Shown piece after piece: positions 38,107 through 47,352 of a DNA stretch of 64,000 nt. How positions within the stretch are numbered: position 1 is the stretch's first letter; each line of letters begins with the position of its first letter. The translations under genes were made by a program, and so were the position numbers. Origin of the DNA: Labilibaculum euxinicum. Lineage in GTDB: Bacteria; Bacteroidota; Bacteroidia; Bacteroidales; Marinifilaceae. Location of the stretch: NCBI RefSeq assembly GCF_009795715.1, contig NZ_WTCR01000005.1, forward strand, positions 310,001 to 374,000. Reading direction: 5' to 3'. Below the pieces are notes generated by a model that did no database searches, was not told where the DNA came from, and saw nothing but the letters and a program-made list of their open reading frames with translations.

Positions 38107-38592
38107 TTATTTTCTAATGTAATCGATAAATGAATAAGGAACTTCGTTTTTTTCATCTGGAAAACAATCCTCTCTGTTAACTGATTTCCATTCTTTTAAA
38201 TCCAAAACCGGAAAAAAAGTATCTCCTTCAAAATCCTTATGAACTTTTGTGTAATATATCTTATTAGCCTTAGCCAAAGCTTCTTGATAAATAGTTCCTC
38301 CGCCAATAATAAAAACTTCCTCCTGATCCGAAAATTTTTCCAAAGCCTCCTCTAACGAATTAACAACAACGCATCCTTCTGCCACATAATCCGCTTGACG
38401 GGTTATAATTACAGAAGTTCTGTTTGGCAATGGCTTACCTATTGATTCGAAAGTTTTTCTCCCCATAATAATGGTATGACCTGTGGTTAAAGCTTTAAAC
38501 CTTTTTAAATCGGCAGACAGCTTCCAGATTAACTGATTATCTTTTCCGATTACCTGATTTCGGGAAACGGCAACAATAATTGATACATTCAT
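38107..38592 (-). CDS. folA: Dihydrofolate reductase
   Basis: Reduces dihydrofolate made by ThyA. The 161-residue protein has the family elements IVAVSRNQVIGKDNQLIW (residues 5-22), the helix with ADLKRFKALT, NADPH-binding TIIMGRKTFESIG and IIGGGTIYQEAL. The active-site carboxylate position, normally Asp27, corresponds to Asp28 in SADLKRF. It lies 11 bases after thyA, the classic functional pair. Confidence 0.95.
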   Translation of the reverse strand: MNVSIIVAVSRNQVIGKDNQLIWKLSADLKRFKALTTGHTIIMGRKTFESIGKPLPNRTSVIITRQADYVAEGCVVVNSLEEALEKFSDQEEVFIIGGGTIYQEALAKANKIYYTKVHKDFEGDTFFPVLDLKEWKSVNREDCFPDEKNEVPYSFIDYIRK

Positions 38593-38603
38593 AATGTTTA
38601 GTT

Positions 38604-39398
38604 TTAAATGGAAATTGCTCCTTTAATATGAGGATGTGGATCGTAGTTTTCCAAACTAAAATCCTCAAATTTAAAATCGAATATACTTTTAACCTCAGGA
38701 TTTATTTTAAGTACCGGAAGTTCTTTCGGTTCTCTCGACAATTGCAACTTTACCTGATCCATATGATTCATGTAAATATGCGCATCGCCCAAGGTATGTA
38801 TAAACTCACCTGGTTCCAAATTACACACCTGAGCCATCATCATTGTTAAAATAGCATAGGAAGCGATATTAAACGGAACACCCAAAAATATATCAGCACT
38901 GCGCTGGTACAACTGACAGGAAAGTTTGCCATTGGCTACATAAAACTGAAACAGTGCATGACAGGGAGGCAAAGCCATATTTTCAATATCTGCCGGATTC
39001 CATGCACTTACAATTAACCTTCTTGAATCAGGATTATTTTTAATATCATGCACCACTTGCGTGATCTGATCTATTGATTCTCCATTGCTTTTTGGCCACG
39101 ATCTCCACTGGTATCCGTAAACATGTCCCAAATCGCCGTTTTCATCAGCCCACTCGTTCCAGATTCTAACACCATTATCCTGAAGATATTTGACATTGGT
39201 GTCTCCATCTAAAAACCAAAGCAATTCGTGAATTATTGATTTTAAGTGAAGCTTCTTAGTAGTTAAAAGAGGAAATCCTTTGGATAAATCGAAGCGCATT
39301 TGATGACCAAAAACACTTACGGTTCCCGTTCCGGTTCTGTCTTCTTTCTTATTCCCTTCTTCGAGAACTCTTTCTAATAAGTGAAGATATTGTTGCAT
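38604..39398 (-). CDS. thyA: Thymidylate synthase ThyA
   Basis: Converts dUMP to dTMP with methylene-tetrahydrofolate. At 264 residues it matches E. coli ThyA. The catalytic Cys is in [10 protein letters not shown] (about 143-152), followed by [18 protein letters not shown], and the dUMP contact HIYMNHMDQ is present. Followed by folA, which recycles its dihydrofolate product, and preceded by the nucleoside-gate gene 16 bases upstream. Confidence 0.97.
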   Translation of the reverse strand: MQQYLHLLERVLEEGNKKEDRTGTGTVSVFGHQMRFDLSKGFPLLTTKKLHLKSIIHELLWFLDGDTNVKYLQDNGVRIWNEWADENGDLGHVYGYQWRSWPKSNGESIDQITQVVHDIKNNPDSRRLIVSAWNPADIENMALPPCHALFQFYVANGKLSCQLYQRSADIFLGVPFNIASYAILTMMMAQVCNLEPGEFIHTLGDAHIYMNHMDQVKLQLSREPKELPVLKINPEVKSIFDFKFEDFSLENYDPHPHIKGAISI

Positions 39399-39414
39399 AA
39401 CTAATTGTCAAAAT

Positions 39415-40392
39415 TTAATTTTTAAAGATAAAACTATTTAACGACTTCCTTATAAATAGTTCGAAACGATATAACCACACCACAATAATTCCTAAAAATA
39501 GACGAGGAATAATCAACCAACCCAAAGGCACACCAATAGCTGCAAATAATAGCGGATCTTCTAATTGTGAATGGGATACAGCGATGTGATGATTTAATAA
39601 ATCAGCTTCTGATTTTGTCATTTGTCCCTTTTCAACTTGTTCTATCATGATGGCTGAACCATATGCCAAACCCAAAGTATTAGCAACTATCCATGAAAAG
39701 GATGTGGAATCGGGCAGTCCCATTATTGACTGAAAAGGAGCCAACATTCGCGACAGCCATTTAATAACACCAAAAACTTCCAGAATTCGCTGCAAGATCA
39801 TCAACAAGGTAATCAGAATTATTACTTTTAAACTTAATACCAACGAAGACAAAAACCAAGCTGCAAACATTAAATTAAAAGTTTCCTGCTGTACAGAAAC
39901 GCCAGCCTGAGCATGAAATGAATCTGCCGGCAAAGCCCAATTTAAAAATAACCCAAGCACAAAACTTCCTGTCAATCTTAGAATTATCATTCGAAACATC
40001 GACGATCCTGTTTTTTTTAGAACCGCTGTTTCAATTATAAAACCGTGTGCCACCAAACACATTGCTGCTAAAATTGTAACCACCCGACCCTCCAGCTCCA
40101 AACTGGTAATTACAGCAATCGCCGTATAAATATTCGTGAAAATACTGGTTAGTAAAACAAATGCCGATTCTCCCGGCAAGCCCATGTACTCGAATACAGG
40201 CTGCAAATAACCCGAAACCAAAGCCAATATTCCCGTGTAGTTGAGCAACAACACACCAAAGGAAACCGGAATCATGATACTCAAAAGCCACTTAGATGTA
40301 GAATAGGCTTTTGGAATAGATTCCCTGACAGCTGCAATGACTTTAGCTTTCGGCGACAGGGTTTTATCACGAACTGAACTTTCCTGAATCAT
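39415..40392 (-). CDS. Nucleoside-recognition (Gate) domain membrane protein, SpmA/SpmB-like
   Basis: A 325-residue polytopic protein with about eight membrane helices and two Gate-like halves (around 40-140 and 190-300). Segments such as FVLLTSIFTNIYTAIAVI and NTLGLAYGSAIM resemble the nucleoside-recognition domain family found in SpmA/SpmB and FeoB-like proteins. Transported substrate is unknown. Its place directly before thyA-folA suggests, without proving, a link to nucleoside salvage. A minus-strand TATTTTTG at 40416-40423 is a likely promoter of the unit. Confidence 0.78.
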   Translation of the reverse strand: MIQESSVRDKTLSPKAKVIAAVRESIPKAYSTSKWLLSIMIPVSFGVLLLNYTGILALVSGYLQPVFEYMGLPGESAFVLLTSIFTNIYTAIAVITSLELEGRVVTILAAMCLVAHGFIIETAVLKKTGSSMFRMIILRLTGSFVLGLFLNWALPADSFHAQAGVSVQQETFNLMFAAWFLSSLVLSLKVIILITLLMILQRILEVFGVIKWLSRMLAPFQSIMGLPDSTSFSWIVANTLGLAYGSAIMIEQVEKGQMTKSEADLLNHHIAVSHSQLEDPLLFAAIGVPLGWLIIPRLFLGIIVVWLYRFELFIRKSLNSFIFKN

Positions 40393-40722
40393 TTATATTC
40401 AACTTGAGTGAAGTACAAAAATACTTTTTTCAATCAATTTATAGGTCATCTCCAACACATACATTTACCAAATTAGTTCGCTAAAAATTAAGACCGCTCT
40501 ATCTAGAATGTTTTCATATCACTTGTAATTGTCATAAAAAGACAATGCCGATGTTTTAAGAATCTATTTTTTTAGTTAGTTTTGACACTTCTGATTTTCA
40601 AAAGAGTAAAGATTCCAATCGTTATTAACGAATCCTCGGGCGAATTTCAAATTAAGACTACGAAAACAACCAATAACCAGTAAGACATATCAAATACTAA
40701 CCTATTTTTTAAAAACATCGTT
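40393..40722. promoter_or_regulatory. Divergent promoter region between the nucleoside-gate operon and the nucleoside permease
   Basis: On the minus strand TATTTTTG at 40416-40423 lies 24 bases before the 40392 start. On the plus strand TAGTTTTG at 40577-40584 has a TTTT at 40554-40557 nineteen bases upstream, a plausible promoter with a leader of about 130 bases for the gene at 40723. Nothing else recognisable. Confidence 0.45.
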
Positions 40723-41976
40723 ATGGGTATAAAAAATCGTCTGATAGTAATGAACTTCCTTCAATTTTTTGTTTGGGGAGCATGGTTAATAACTATTGGT
40801 GGTTATTGGTTTCAAAACAAAGGCTGGTCGGGAACAGAATTTGGCGCTATTTTCTCAACAATGGGCATAGCATCCTTGTTTATGCCTGCTATTGCGGGAA
40901 TTATTGCCGACCGTTGGGTTAATGCCGAAAAACTTCTTGGAATCTTCCACATTTGCGGGGCAATAATACTTACTCTTTTACCCCAAGCAAACACTCCTGC
41001 GTCTATGTTTTGGCTGATGCTAATTAATATGTTTTTTTACATGCCAACTATTTCCTTGTCAATTACAGTTGCCTATTCGGCATTAAACAAATCGAATATG
41101 GATGTAGTTAAGGAATATCCACCCATAAGAGTTTTTGGAACTGTTGGTTTTATTATTGCCATGTGGACTGTTAGTTTGCTTAAAATTGAAACTTCAGCAT
41201 TACAATTCTACGTAGCAGCCCTAGCCTCTCTGTGTCTTGGTTTCTATGCATTTTCTTTACCAAAGTGTAATATCTGCAAAGAACCGCGGGATAAATCCAT
41301 TGTCAATTCGTTAGGACTAAATGCTTTTCGGTTATTCAAAAATCCTAAAATGGCAATGTTCTTTATTTTCTCGATGCTGTTGGGAGCTTCTCTTCAACTA
41401 ACCAATGCCTACGGAGATACATTCTTGCACGATTTTGCAAAAATAGATGCATACAAAGAACTAATTGCTGTAAAATATCCAGCTATCATCATGTCGATTT
41501 CTCAGATATCTGAAACCCTTTTCATTCTTGCCATTCCTTTCTTTCTAAAGAGATTTGGAATAAAAAAAGTCATGCTAATAAGTATGATCGCATGGGTTCT
41601 TCGATTCGGACTCTTTGCTTTTGGTGATCCATCAGGTGGATTATGGATGATAATTCTTTCTTGTATTGTATATGGAATGGCTTTTGATTTCTTTAATATT
41701 TCAGGTTCGCTATTCGTTGAAACCTCGAGTGATTCAAGCATGCGTGCAAGTGCTCAGGGATTATTTATGATGATGACCAATGGATTTGGTGCCATTTTGG
41801 GAAGTTGGTCAAGTGGTCTCATTATTGATACATTCTTTAAAGGCGAGGGAGATCTTTTTAATTGGGAAGGGATTTGGAGTACATTTGCAGTCTATTCCCT
41901 AGTTGTTGCCATTTTCTTTGCAATTCTGTTTAAGCACAAGCACGATCCAAAACAACTGGCCGAATTTAGCCACTAA
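40723..41976 (+). CDS. Nucleoside permease of the MFS superfamily (NupG/XapB-like)
   Basis: The 417-residue protein has twelve predicted membrane helices and the N-terminal NupG-family stretch FFVWGAWLITIGGYWF (about 14-29), then FMPAIAGIIADRWVNAEK in the loop between helices 2 and 3. It should import nucleosides by proton symport. It is transcribed away from thyA-folA and the nucleoside-gate gene, so this locus groups several nucleoside-related functions. Exact substrates cannot be read from the sequence. Confidence 0.88.
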   Translation: MGIKNRLIVMNFLQFFVWGAWLITIGGYWFQNKGWSGTEFGAIFSTMGIASLFMPAIAGIIADRWVNAEKLLGIFHICGAIILTLLPQANTPASMFWLMLINMFFYMPTISLSITVAYSALNKSNMDVVKEYPPIRVFGTVGFIIAMWTVSLLKIETSALQFYVAALASLCLGFYAFSLPKCNICKEPRDKSIVNSLGLNAFRLFKNPKMAMFFIFSMLLGASLQLTNAYGDTFLHDFAKIDAYKELIAVKYPAIIMSISQISETLFILAIPFFLKRFGIKKVMLISMIAWVLRFGLFAFGDPSGGLWMIILSCIVYGMAFDFFNISGSLFVETSSDSSMRASAQGLFMMMTNGFGAILGSWSSGLIIDTFFKGEGDLFNWEGIWSTFAVYSLVVAIFFAILFKHKHDPKQLAEFSH

Positions 41977-41988
41977 ATATATACAACA

Positions 41989-42021
41989 AAAATGGCAAGT
42001 GAAAACTTGCCATTTTTGTTT
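41989..42021. terminator. Terminator after the nucleoside permease gene
   Basis: AAAATGGCAAGT pairs with ACTTGCCATTTT around GAAA, followed by a T-rich run. It may also serve the converging bifunctional-nuclease gene. Confidence 0.87.
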
Positions 42022-42047
42022 TTAATTATATAATAATTTGTATTTTT

Positions 42048-42653
42048 TTAAACAGATTCTCCCCGACGATCAATTTCATCACGAATCAGTGACGCTCGTT
42101 CGTAGTCTTCATCACGAACTGCATCATCCAGCATCCCTCTAAGCTGTGCAATAGAATATTCGGTAAATTGACTCCTCTTCTCAGGCTTAGGTACCTCTGG
42201 GTCTGTTTGTCCGGCAATCATCGGATCTTCAGATTCTCCCTCAAGACTTAACACAATTCCTGCTTTCTCAATTATTTCTTCTGTTGTGAATATTGGACAC
42301 CTAAAACGCAGAGCAATGGCAACAGCATCTGATGTGCGGGAATCTATCCGAATACGACTTAATCCTTTTTCGCAGATTAACTCTGAGTAAAAAATTCCCT
42401 CTTCCAGCCGATAAATATTTACCTCAACAACATTCACCGCAAAGGCTTCAGCAAAACTTTTAAAAAGATCATGAGTTAATGGTCGTGGAGGCTCTAATTC
42501 CTCCAACTGAATAGCAATTGACTGAGCCTCTACACCACCTATAATTATAGGAATCCTTCGGTCTCCATTTTCTTCAGACAAAACAAGTGCATAGGCTCCT
42601 GTTTGAGTCTGACTGTACGACAATCCTAAAACGTTAAGTTTTATCTTCCCCAT
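42048..42653 (-). CDS. Bifunctional nuclease-domain protein (DUF151) with UVR motif
   Basis: A 201-residue protein. Residues 1-135 form the BFN/DUF151 domain (LGLSYSQTQTGAYALVL, RRIPIIIGGVEAQSIA, SRTSDAVAIALR), and residues 160-200 form a UVR helix pair (QLRGMLDDAVRDEDYERA) as in UvrB/UvrC and protein-arginine-kinase activators. ATG 42653 is chosen because AGAGGAG, one of the few good Shine-Dalgarno sites here, lies just upstream; a TTG at 42677 is in frame. A minus-strand TATATTTG at 42686-42693 is a likely promoter. In vivo role unknown. Confidence 0.88.
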   Translation of the reverse strand: MGKIKLNVLGLSYSQTQTGAYALVLSEENGDRRIPIIIGGVEAQSIAIQLEELEPPRPLTHDLFKSFAEAFAVNVVEVNIYRLEEGIFYSELICEKGLSRIRIDSRTSDAVAIALRFRCPIFTTEEIIEKAGIVLSLEGESEDPMIAGQTDPEVPKPEKRSQFTEYSIAQLRGMLDDAVRDEDYERASLIRDEIDRRGESV

Positions 42654-42987
42654 AAAAACTCCTCTTTTTTTCACCAATCAATTAACAAATATAAGAATTG
42701 TTTTTAATTGACTATTAACAATAAACTGAGGTTACTTCTCATCTTCACCAATACCTGCTGATTTACTTCTATTTACAAAATCAATTAGCAACTTCGAATT
42801 CCTTTTCATCAATCACATATATACCATATATTGATTTTCTCAATCGTATCTATGAAGATACGTATTATAGCCAAAGAAATCCAAAAGCAGCCATGGAAAC
42901 TTATTGATTTTATTTTTGTGAAATCAATTGAAATTAGATCCAAATCGAAAAAAAAGAATCAAAATGATTCATTTACAGGAGTAAAAC

Positions 42988-43018
42988 TTTGTTTATCAAT
43001 TATTCTTTTTTATTTTTG
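42988..43018 (+). promoter_or_regulatory. rplU-rpmA promoter, full consensus
   Basis: TTTG at 42988-42991, a 19-base spacer, then TATTTTTG at 43011-43018 followed by CAATCC: an exact Bacteroidota -33/-7 promoter. It implies a leader of about 85-90 bases before rplU, with GGGGGTTCACC and TGACCCACCC segments (about 43040-43087) that could pair imperfectly. The rest of 42694-42987 shows nothing. Confidence 0.8.
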
Positions 43019-43112
43019 CAATCCGAAATAAAATTCTTTGGGGGTTCACCAAGAGGTATATTTAATGTTTAAAATGACCCACCCTCAGGAACAAACCGTA
43101 AAATTAGAAATA

Positions 43113-43424
43113 ATGTACGTAATTGTAGAAATCGCTGGTCAGCAATTTAAAGTTGAAAAAGACCAAAAGATTTTTGTTCACAGACTATCTGCTGAAGAAG
43201 GCGGACAAGTAGAGTTCCCTAAAGTACTTTTAGTGGATAACGATGGTGAGATAGTAGTTGGTGCTCCAACTGTTGAAGGAGCTAAAGTAACTGCTAAAGT
43301 TTTATCTCACATGAGAGGTGACAAGGTAAAAGTATTCAAAAAGAAAAGAAGAAAAGGATACAGAAAACTGAACGGACACCGTCAGGACCTTTCACAAATT
43401 CAAATTGAAGAAATTGTTGCTTAA
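43113..43424 (+). CDS. rplU: 50S ribosomal protein L21
   Basis: A 103-residue ribosomal protein starting at ATG 43113 with [19 protein letters not shown]. The open frame extends upstream to 43038, but that part lies in the leader and does not match the family. Typical L21 residues include [11 protein letters not shown], the basic [19 protein letters not shown] stretch and a terminal QIEEI. Co-transcribed with rpmA 19 bases downstream. Confidence 0.97.
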   Translation: MYVIVEIAGQQFKVEKDQKIFVHRLSAEEGGQVEFPKVLLVDNDGEIVVGAPTVEGAKVTAKVLSHMRGDKVKVFKKKRRKGYRKLNGHRQDLSQIQIEEIVA

Positions 43425-43443
43425 TCCTTAAAAATATAACAAA

Positions 43444-43704
43444 ATGGCACATAAAAAAGGAGCCGGTAGTTCTAGAAACGGTAGAGAATCGGAAAGTAAG
43501 CGATTAGGAGTTAAGATTTTTGGCGGGCAATTGGCTAAAGCTGGAAGCATTCTTATTCGTCAAAGAGGAACAAAACACAACCCAGGTGAAAATGTAGGTA
43601 TTGGCAGAGATCATACTCTTTTTGCTCTTATTCCTGGAACAGTGGTTTTTAAAAAGAAAAGAGATAATAAATCTTACGTTTCTATTGAACCTTTAGCTGA
43701 ATAG
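43444..43704 (+). CDS. rpmA: 50S ribosomal protein L27
   Basis: An 86-residue protein with the unmistakable L27 N-terminus [20 protein letters not shown], whose tail reaches the peptidyl-transferase centre, and [21 protein letters not shown]. There is no N-terminal extension of the cleaved kind found in Firmicutes. Second gene of rplU-rpmA, followed by a long terminator. Confidence 0.98.
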   Translation: MAHKKGAGSSRNGRESESKRLGVKIFGGQLAKAGSILIRQRGTKHNPGENVGIGRDHTLFALIPGTVVFKKKRDNKSYVSIEPLAE

Positions 43705-43726
43705 ATTATTTAGCTTTAAAATATTT

Positions 43727-43768
43727 AAATCTCCTGCTTTATTTCGTATAAAGACAGGAGATTTTTTT
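43727..43768 (+). terminator. Terminator of rplU-rpmA
   Basis: AAATCTCCTG and CAGGAGATTT with an inner CTTTAT/ATAAAG stem around TTCGT, then seven T residues. Confidence 0.92.
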
Positions 43769-43817
43769 ATTTTTATAACCTGAAAGTTATAGATATAATC
43801 ATTAACAAAAGATACTG

Positions 43818-45092
43818 ATGTTAAGCCTCAAATACCTACAGGAAAATAAGGAAGAAGCCATTAAGGCTTTAAAAATCAAGAATTTCGACGCAACAGAAAT
43901 CATCGGAAGAATTATCATTCTTGACGAAAAAAGAAAAGAAAGCCAAGTAAAATTAGATGCTACACTGGCAGAAATGAACGGTTTATCGAAAGAAATCGGA
44001 ATGCTTTTTAAAAGTGGAAAAGCTGATGAGGCGAATACTGCAAAAGAAAAAACCGGAGAATTGAAGGATTCTATTGCCGAATTAACTGCGATTCAGAACA
44101 GTACAATTCAGGAATTAAATGATTTGTTGCTTCAAATTCCAAATACACCGCATTCATCTGTTCCTGCAGGTAAAGGTGAAAACGAAAATGTTGTTGAAAA
44201 AACGTGTGGAACTATTCCAAAACTGCACGCCGATGCAATTCCTCACTGGGAATTAGCTAAAAAATATAATATTATTGATTTTGAATTGGGAAATAAAATC
44301 ACCGGTGCTGGTTTCCCTTTATACAGGGGCAAAGGTGCAATTCTTCAGAGAGCCTTAATCAATTTCTTTTTGGACGAAAACCGCAAAGCCGGTTACGAAG
44401 AAGTAATTCCTCCGCTAGTTGTTAACGAAGCTTCTGGATACGGAACCGGACAATTGCCAGACAAAGAAGGGCAAATGTATCACGTAACTGAGGATAACCT
44501 GTATTTAATACCTACAGCTGAAGTTCCGGTAACAAATATTTACCGTGATGTTATCTTAAAAGAAGAAGATTTCCCGGTAAAAAATACCGCTTATTCTGCT
44601 TGTTTTAGAAGAGAAGCCGGATCGTACGGAAAAGATGTACGTGGCTTAAATCGTCTTCACCAGTTCGATAAAGTAGAAATTGTACAATTACAGCATCCTG
44701 ATAAATCATACGAAGCCCTTGAAGGAATGGTAGCCCACGTTGAGGGTCTTATCCTGAAATTGGAACTTCCTTACCGCCTGCTTCGCTTATGTGGTGGTGA
44801 CACCAGCTTTACTGCGGCTCTCACCTTCGATTTCGAAGTATTTTCTGCAGCTCAAGACAAATGGCTTGAAGTAAGTTCTGTTTCTAACTTTGAAGCTTAC
44901 CAATCGAATCGTTTAAAATTACGATACAAAGGTAAGGATATGAAAAAACCTGAACTGGCACACACTTTGAACGGAAGTGCACTGGCATTGCCCAGAATTG
45001 TAGCCGCCTTGCTTGAAAACAACCAAACTCCTGAAGGAATCCGAATTCCAAAAGCATTGGTTCCTTACACTGGATTTGAGCTAATCGACTAA
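43818..45092 (+). CDS. serS: Seryl-tRNA synthetase
   Basis: Charges tRNA-Ser. The 424-residue enzyme has the N-terminal two-helix coiled-coil arm (about 28-105) that grips the long variable arm of tRNA-Ser, and a class II core with TAEVPVTNIYRD, motif 2 in CFRREAGSYGKDVRGL and motif 3 in LNGSALALPRIVAALLE. Length and domain order are canonical. Stands alone between two terminators. Confidence 0.97.
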   Translation: MLSLKYLQENKEEAIKALKIKNFDATEIIGRIIILDEKRKESQVKLDATLAEMNGLSKEIGMLFKSGKADEANTAKEKTGELKDSIAELTAIQNSTIQELNDLLLQIPNTPHSSVPAGKGENENVVEKTCGTIPKLHADAIPHWELAKKYNIIDFELGNKITGAGFPLYRGKGAILQRALINFFLDENRKAGYEEVIPPLVVNEASGYGTGQLPDKEGQMYHVTEDNLYLIPTAEVPVTNIYRDVILKEEDFPVKNTAYSACFRREAGSYGKDVRGLNRLHQFDKVEIVQLQHPDKSYEALEGMVAHVEGLILKLELPYRLLRLCGGDTSFTAALTFDFEVFSAAQDKWLEVSSVSNFEAYQSNRLKLRYKGKDMKKPELAHTLNGSALALPRIVAALLENNQTPEGIRIPKALVPYTGFELID

Positions 45093-45114
45093 AAGATATT
45101 TACTTAATTTTATG

Positions 45115-45144
45115 GCCCGGTTCGAAACAACCGGGCTTTTTTTA
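45115..45144 (+). terminator. Terminator after serS
   Basis: GCCCGGTT pairs with AACCGGGC around CGAAAC, followed by seven T residues. Confidence 0.9.
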
Positions 45145-45152
45145 TATTTTTG
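45145..45152 (+). promoter_or_regulatory. Candidate -7 element for the TPR-protein gene
   Basis: TATTTTTG follows directly on the serS terminator, 31 bases before the TTG start at 45183, so terminator and next promoter abut. Confidence 0.5.
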
Positions 45153-45182
45153 AGTTAGAGTATCATCTTTAAAAAACTGGTT

Positions 45183-47000
45183 TTGAAAAAATTCATAGTA
45201 AGCTTTCTTGTTCTGATTTCCTTTTTAGGATCTGAATACAGCTATTCACAAAACAACATCCAAACAGAAAGTCAACTGGCTTTTAACTACTTTCGTGATA
45301 AAGAATACAGACCGGCATCTTCCCTATTCTTTAACCTGCATAAAATTACACGGTCAAGAACTTATTTCAACTACTATATTGATTGCTTAATTCAACTTGA
45401 GGATTATCAGGAAGCAGAGAAATCAATTAAAAAAGAAATTAAAAAAAATCCGGACGACCGAAGCTTTTTAATAGACCTGGGATTCGTTTACCAAATGGCC
45501 GGAGAAAGTGATCAAAGTCTGGCTCAATACAATCAGGTTTTAAAAAAGATGGTTCCTGTCAGAAGTGAAATCACTAGTATTGCTAACGCTTTCGTAAGAA
45601 AACGCGAATATGAATTCGCCGTTAAAACTTACCATATCGGCAGAAAAATTATGAATCAGGAGCATCTCTTTCACATGGAACTGGCAACTATTTTCCTATC
45701 TCAGAGAGATTTTGAAAAGATGGTTGCAGAATACCTGCTGGCACTTTCAGTTGATCCAACACAAATAAAAACTGTAGAAAACCATTTGCAATCCGCACTC
45801 CTTCAGGATATCAATTCAAGTTTGGATCCCATTCTAAAAAATCAATTGCTGCAAAAAATACAAACTGAAACTGAAAACATCAGCTTTAAGGAATTGTTAC
45901 AATGGTATTTTATGCAGAAAAAACAGTTTCAAGCAGCTTTCACACAAGCAAGGTCGATAGATTTAATTGGAAAAGAGGATGGTTCCCGTCTGCTATCCTT
46001 AGCAAGCACTGCAAGAACAAATGATGATTTTAAAACTGCTCTTGAATGTTATCAACATGTTGTTGATAAAGGATCTTCATCGCCCAATTATTTAAATGCC
46101 CGCGTTGGTGATTTGGAAACCCGTTATCTTCTGCTTCAAAAACAAAATTCAACATCAAAATCTGATTGGATTGAGCTTTCCGGACGATATAAAAAATTCT
46201 TTTCGGAAGAAAATACTGCATTGCAGAACAGTTCTGTTCTAATACAATACGCACACATCAATTCATTCTTTTTGAATCAATCGGCAGAATCAATCGAACT
46301 ATTAGAAAAAGCATTGGCAAGTTCAGGACTTAGCCAACAAAACAGATCGGAATTAAAACTTGAACTGGCAGACATCAAGCTATTTACCAACGAAAAATGG
46401 GATGCAATTCTACTGTATTCACAAATCGAAAAATCAAACAAAAACAACACGATAGGCTTCGAAGCAAAATTCAAAAAAGCCAAAGTGTCTTACTTTATGG
46501 GTGAATTAAAATGGGCCAAAGCTCAGCTGGATGCACTAAAAGGAAGTACTTCGAAACTAATAGCCAACGATGCAATTTTCCTATCGCAATTGATTAGTGA
46601 CAATACTACTTTAGATACAAGCTACACAGCTATGAAAATCTATGCTGAAGCAGAATTCCTGATGTATCAGCGAAAAGATTCTTTAGCCCTTCTTAAGCTG
46701 GATGAATTGCTTAAAAATCATCCGGGACATTCACTAACTGATGAAGTTTATTTTCTGAAATATGAAATTTTCATCAAAGCAAATAAAACAGAAAAAGCAC
46801 TTTTGGCCTTGTCCAAAATTATAGAAGAACATCCATACGAAACTCTTGCGCCAAAGGCATTGTTCACACAAGGAGAACTGCTTCAGAAGTTAAACGAAAC
46901 AGAAAAAGCCATGGAGAACTACAAAAATATTGTGACTGAATATTCTGACAGCATATACTCTGTTGAAGCCCGAAAAAAATTAAATGATTTAAGAAAGTGA
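45183..47000 (+). CDS. Exported tetratricopeptide-repeat protein
   Basis: A 605-residue protein with a signal peptide (MKKFIVSFLVLISFLGS, cleavage near SYSQN), starting at TTG 45183. The body is a chain of degenerate TPR helices, clearest at about 78-115 (DRSFLIDLGFVYQMAGESDQSLAQYNQVL), 290-310 and 500-595 (DEVYFLKYEIFIKANKTEKA, PKALFTQGELLQ). The C-terminal repeats resemble YbgF/BamD-type periplasmic TPRs. It probably scaffolds protein interactions in the periplasm; partners are unknown. Terminal repeats end just before the stop, so the gene looks complete. Confidence 0.85.
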   Translation: MKKFIVSFLVLISFLGSEYSYSQNNIQTESQLAFNYFRDKEYRPASSLFFNLHKITRSRTYFNYYIDCLIQLEDYQEAEKSIKKEIKKNPDDRSFLIDLGFVYQMAGESDQSLAQYNQVLKKMVPVRSEITSIANAFVRKREYEFAVKTYHIGRKIMNQEHLFHMELATIFLSQRDFEKMVAEYLLALSVDPTQIKTVENHLQSALLQDINSSLDPILKNQLLQKIQTETENISFKELLQWYFMQKKQFQAAFTQARSIDLIGKEDGSRLLSLASTARTNDDFKTALECYQHVVDKGSSSPNYLNARVGDLETRYLLLQKQNSTSKSDWIELSGRYKKFFSEENTALQNSSVLIQYAHINSFFLNQSAESIELLEKALASSGLSQQNRSELKLELADIKLFTNEKWDAILLYSQIEKSNKNNTIGFEAKFKKAKVSYFMGELKWAKAQLDALKGSTSKLIANDAIFLSQLISDNTTLDTSYTAMKIYAEAEFLMYQRKDSLALLKLDELLKNHPGHSLTDEVYFLKYEIFIKANKTEKALLALSKIIEEHPYETLAPKALFTQGELLQKLNETEKAMENYKNIVTEYSDSIYSVEARKKLNDLRK

Positions 47001-47008
47001 AATTTAAA

Positions 47009-47016
47009 TACCTTTG
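47009..47016 (+). promoter_or_regulatory. Candidate -7 element for the DUF4286-EamA-ruvC unit
   Basis: TACCTTTG followed by CA, 23 bases before the ATG at 47039, with TTTA at 46988-46991 as a possible -33 element. Confidence 0.5.
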
Positions 47017-47038
47017 CAAAAACTAAAGACTGCAATCA

Positions 47039-47341
47039 ATGATTATATACAATACCAGCTATTTGATTGAAAATTCTATGGAGAAAGAGTTTTGTGAATG
47101 GATGAAAACAAAATTTATCCCTTTACTTAAAGAAACCGGAACTTTTTCCGCCAATTATTTTTGCAAAGTAATGGTTGCTACAGAAAATGAAGGTTTGACC
47201 TATTCACTTCAACTTCTGTTCAAAAACAAAGAATTATTCACTAAGTATCACTGTAGTTTCGAGCCAAGAGCCAAAGCTGTTTTCGAAGCAAAATACAGAA
47301 GCCAGGTGATGAGTTTTTCATCCTTGCTGGAAGAAGCATAA
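47039..47341 (+). CDS. DUF4286 family protein
   Basis: A 100-residue protein beginning MIIYNTSYLIEN, with a ferredoxin-like alpha/beta pattern (strand, helix EKEFCEWMKTKFIPLL, strand YFCKVMVATE, strand YSLQLLFK). Matches the small DUF4286 family common in this phylum; function unknown. It is the first gene of a tight run with EamA (11 bases later) and ruvC. Confidence 0.85.
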   Translation: MIIYNTSYLIENSMEKEFCEWMKTKFIPLLKETGTFSANYFCKVMVATENEGLTYSLQLLFKNKELFTKYHCSFEPRAKAVFEAKYRSQVMSFSSLLEEA

Positions 47342-47352
47342 TTTCCAAGACT

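Noticed and set aside
42831-43031. 66-codon ORF upstream of rplU
   Set aside because: It runs through the rplU promoter and has no homology that I can recognise.
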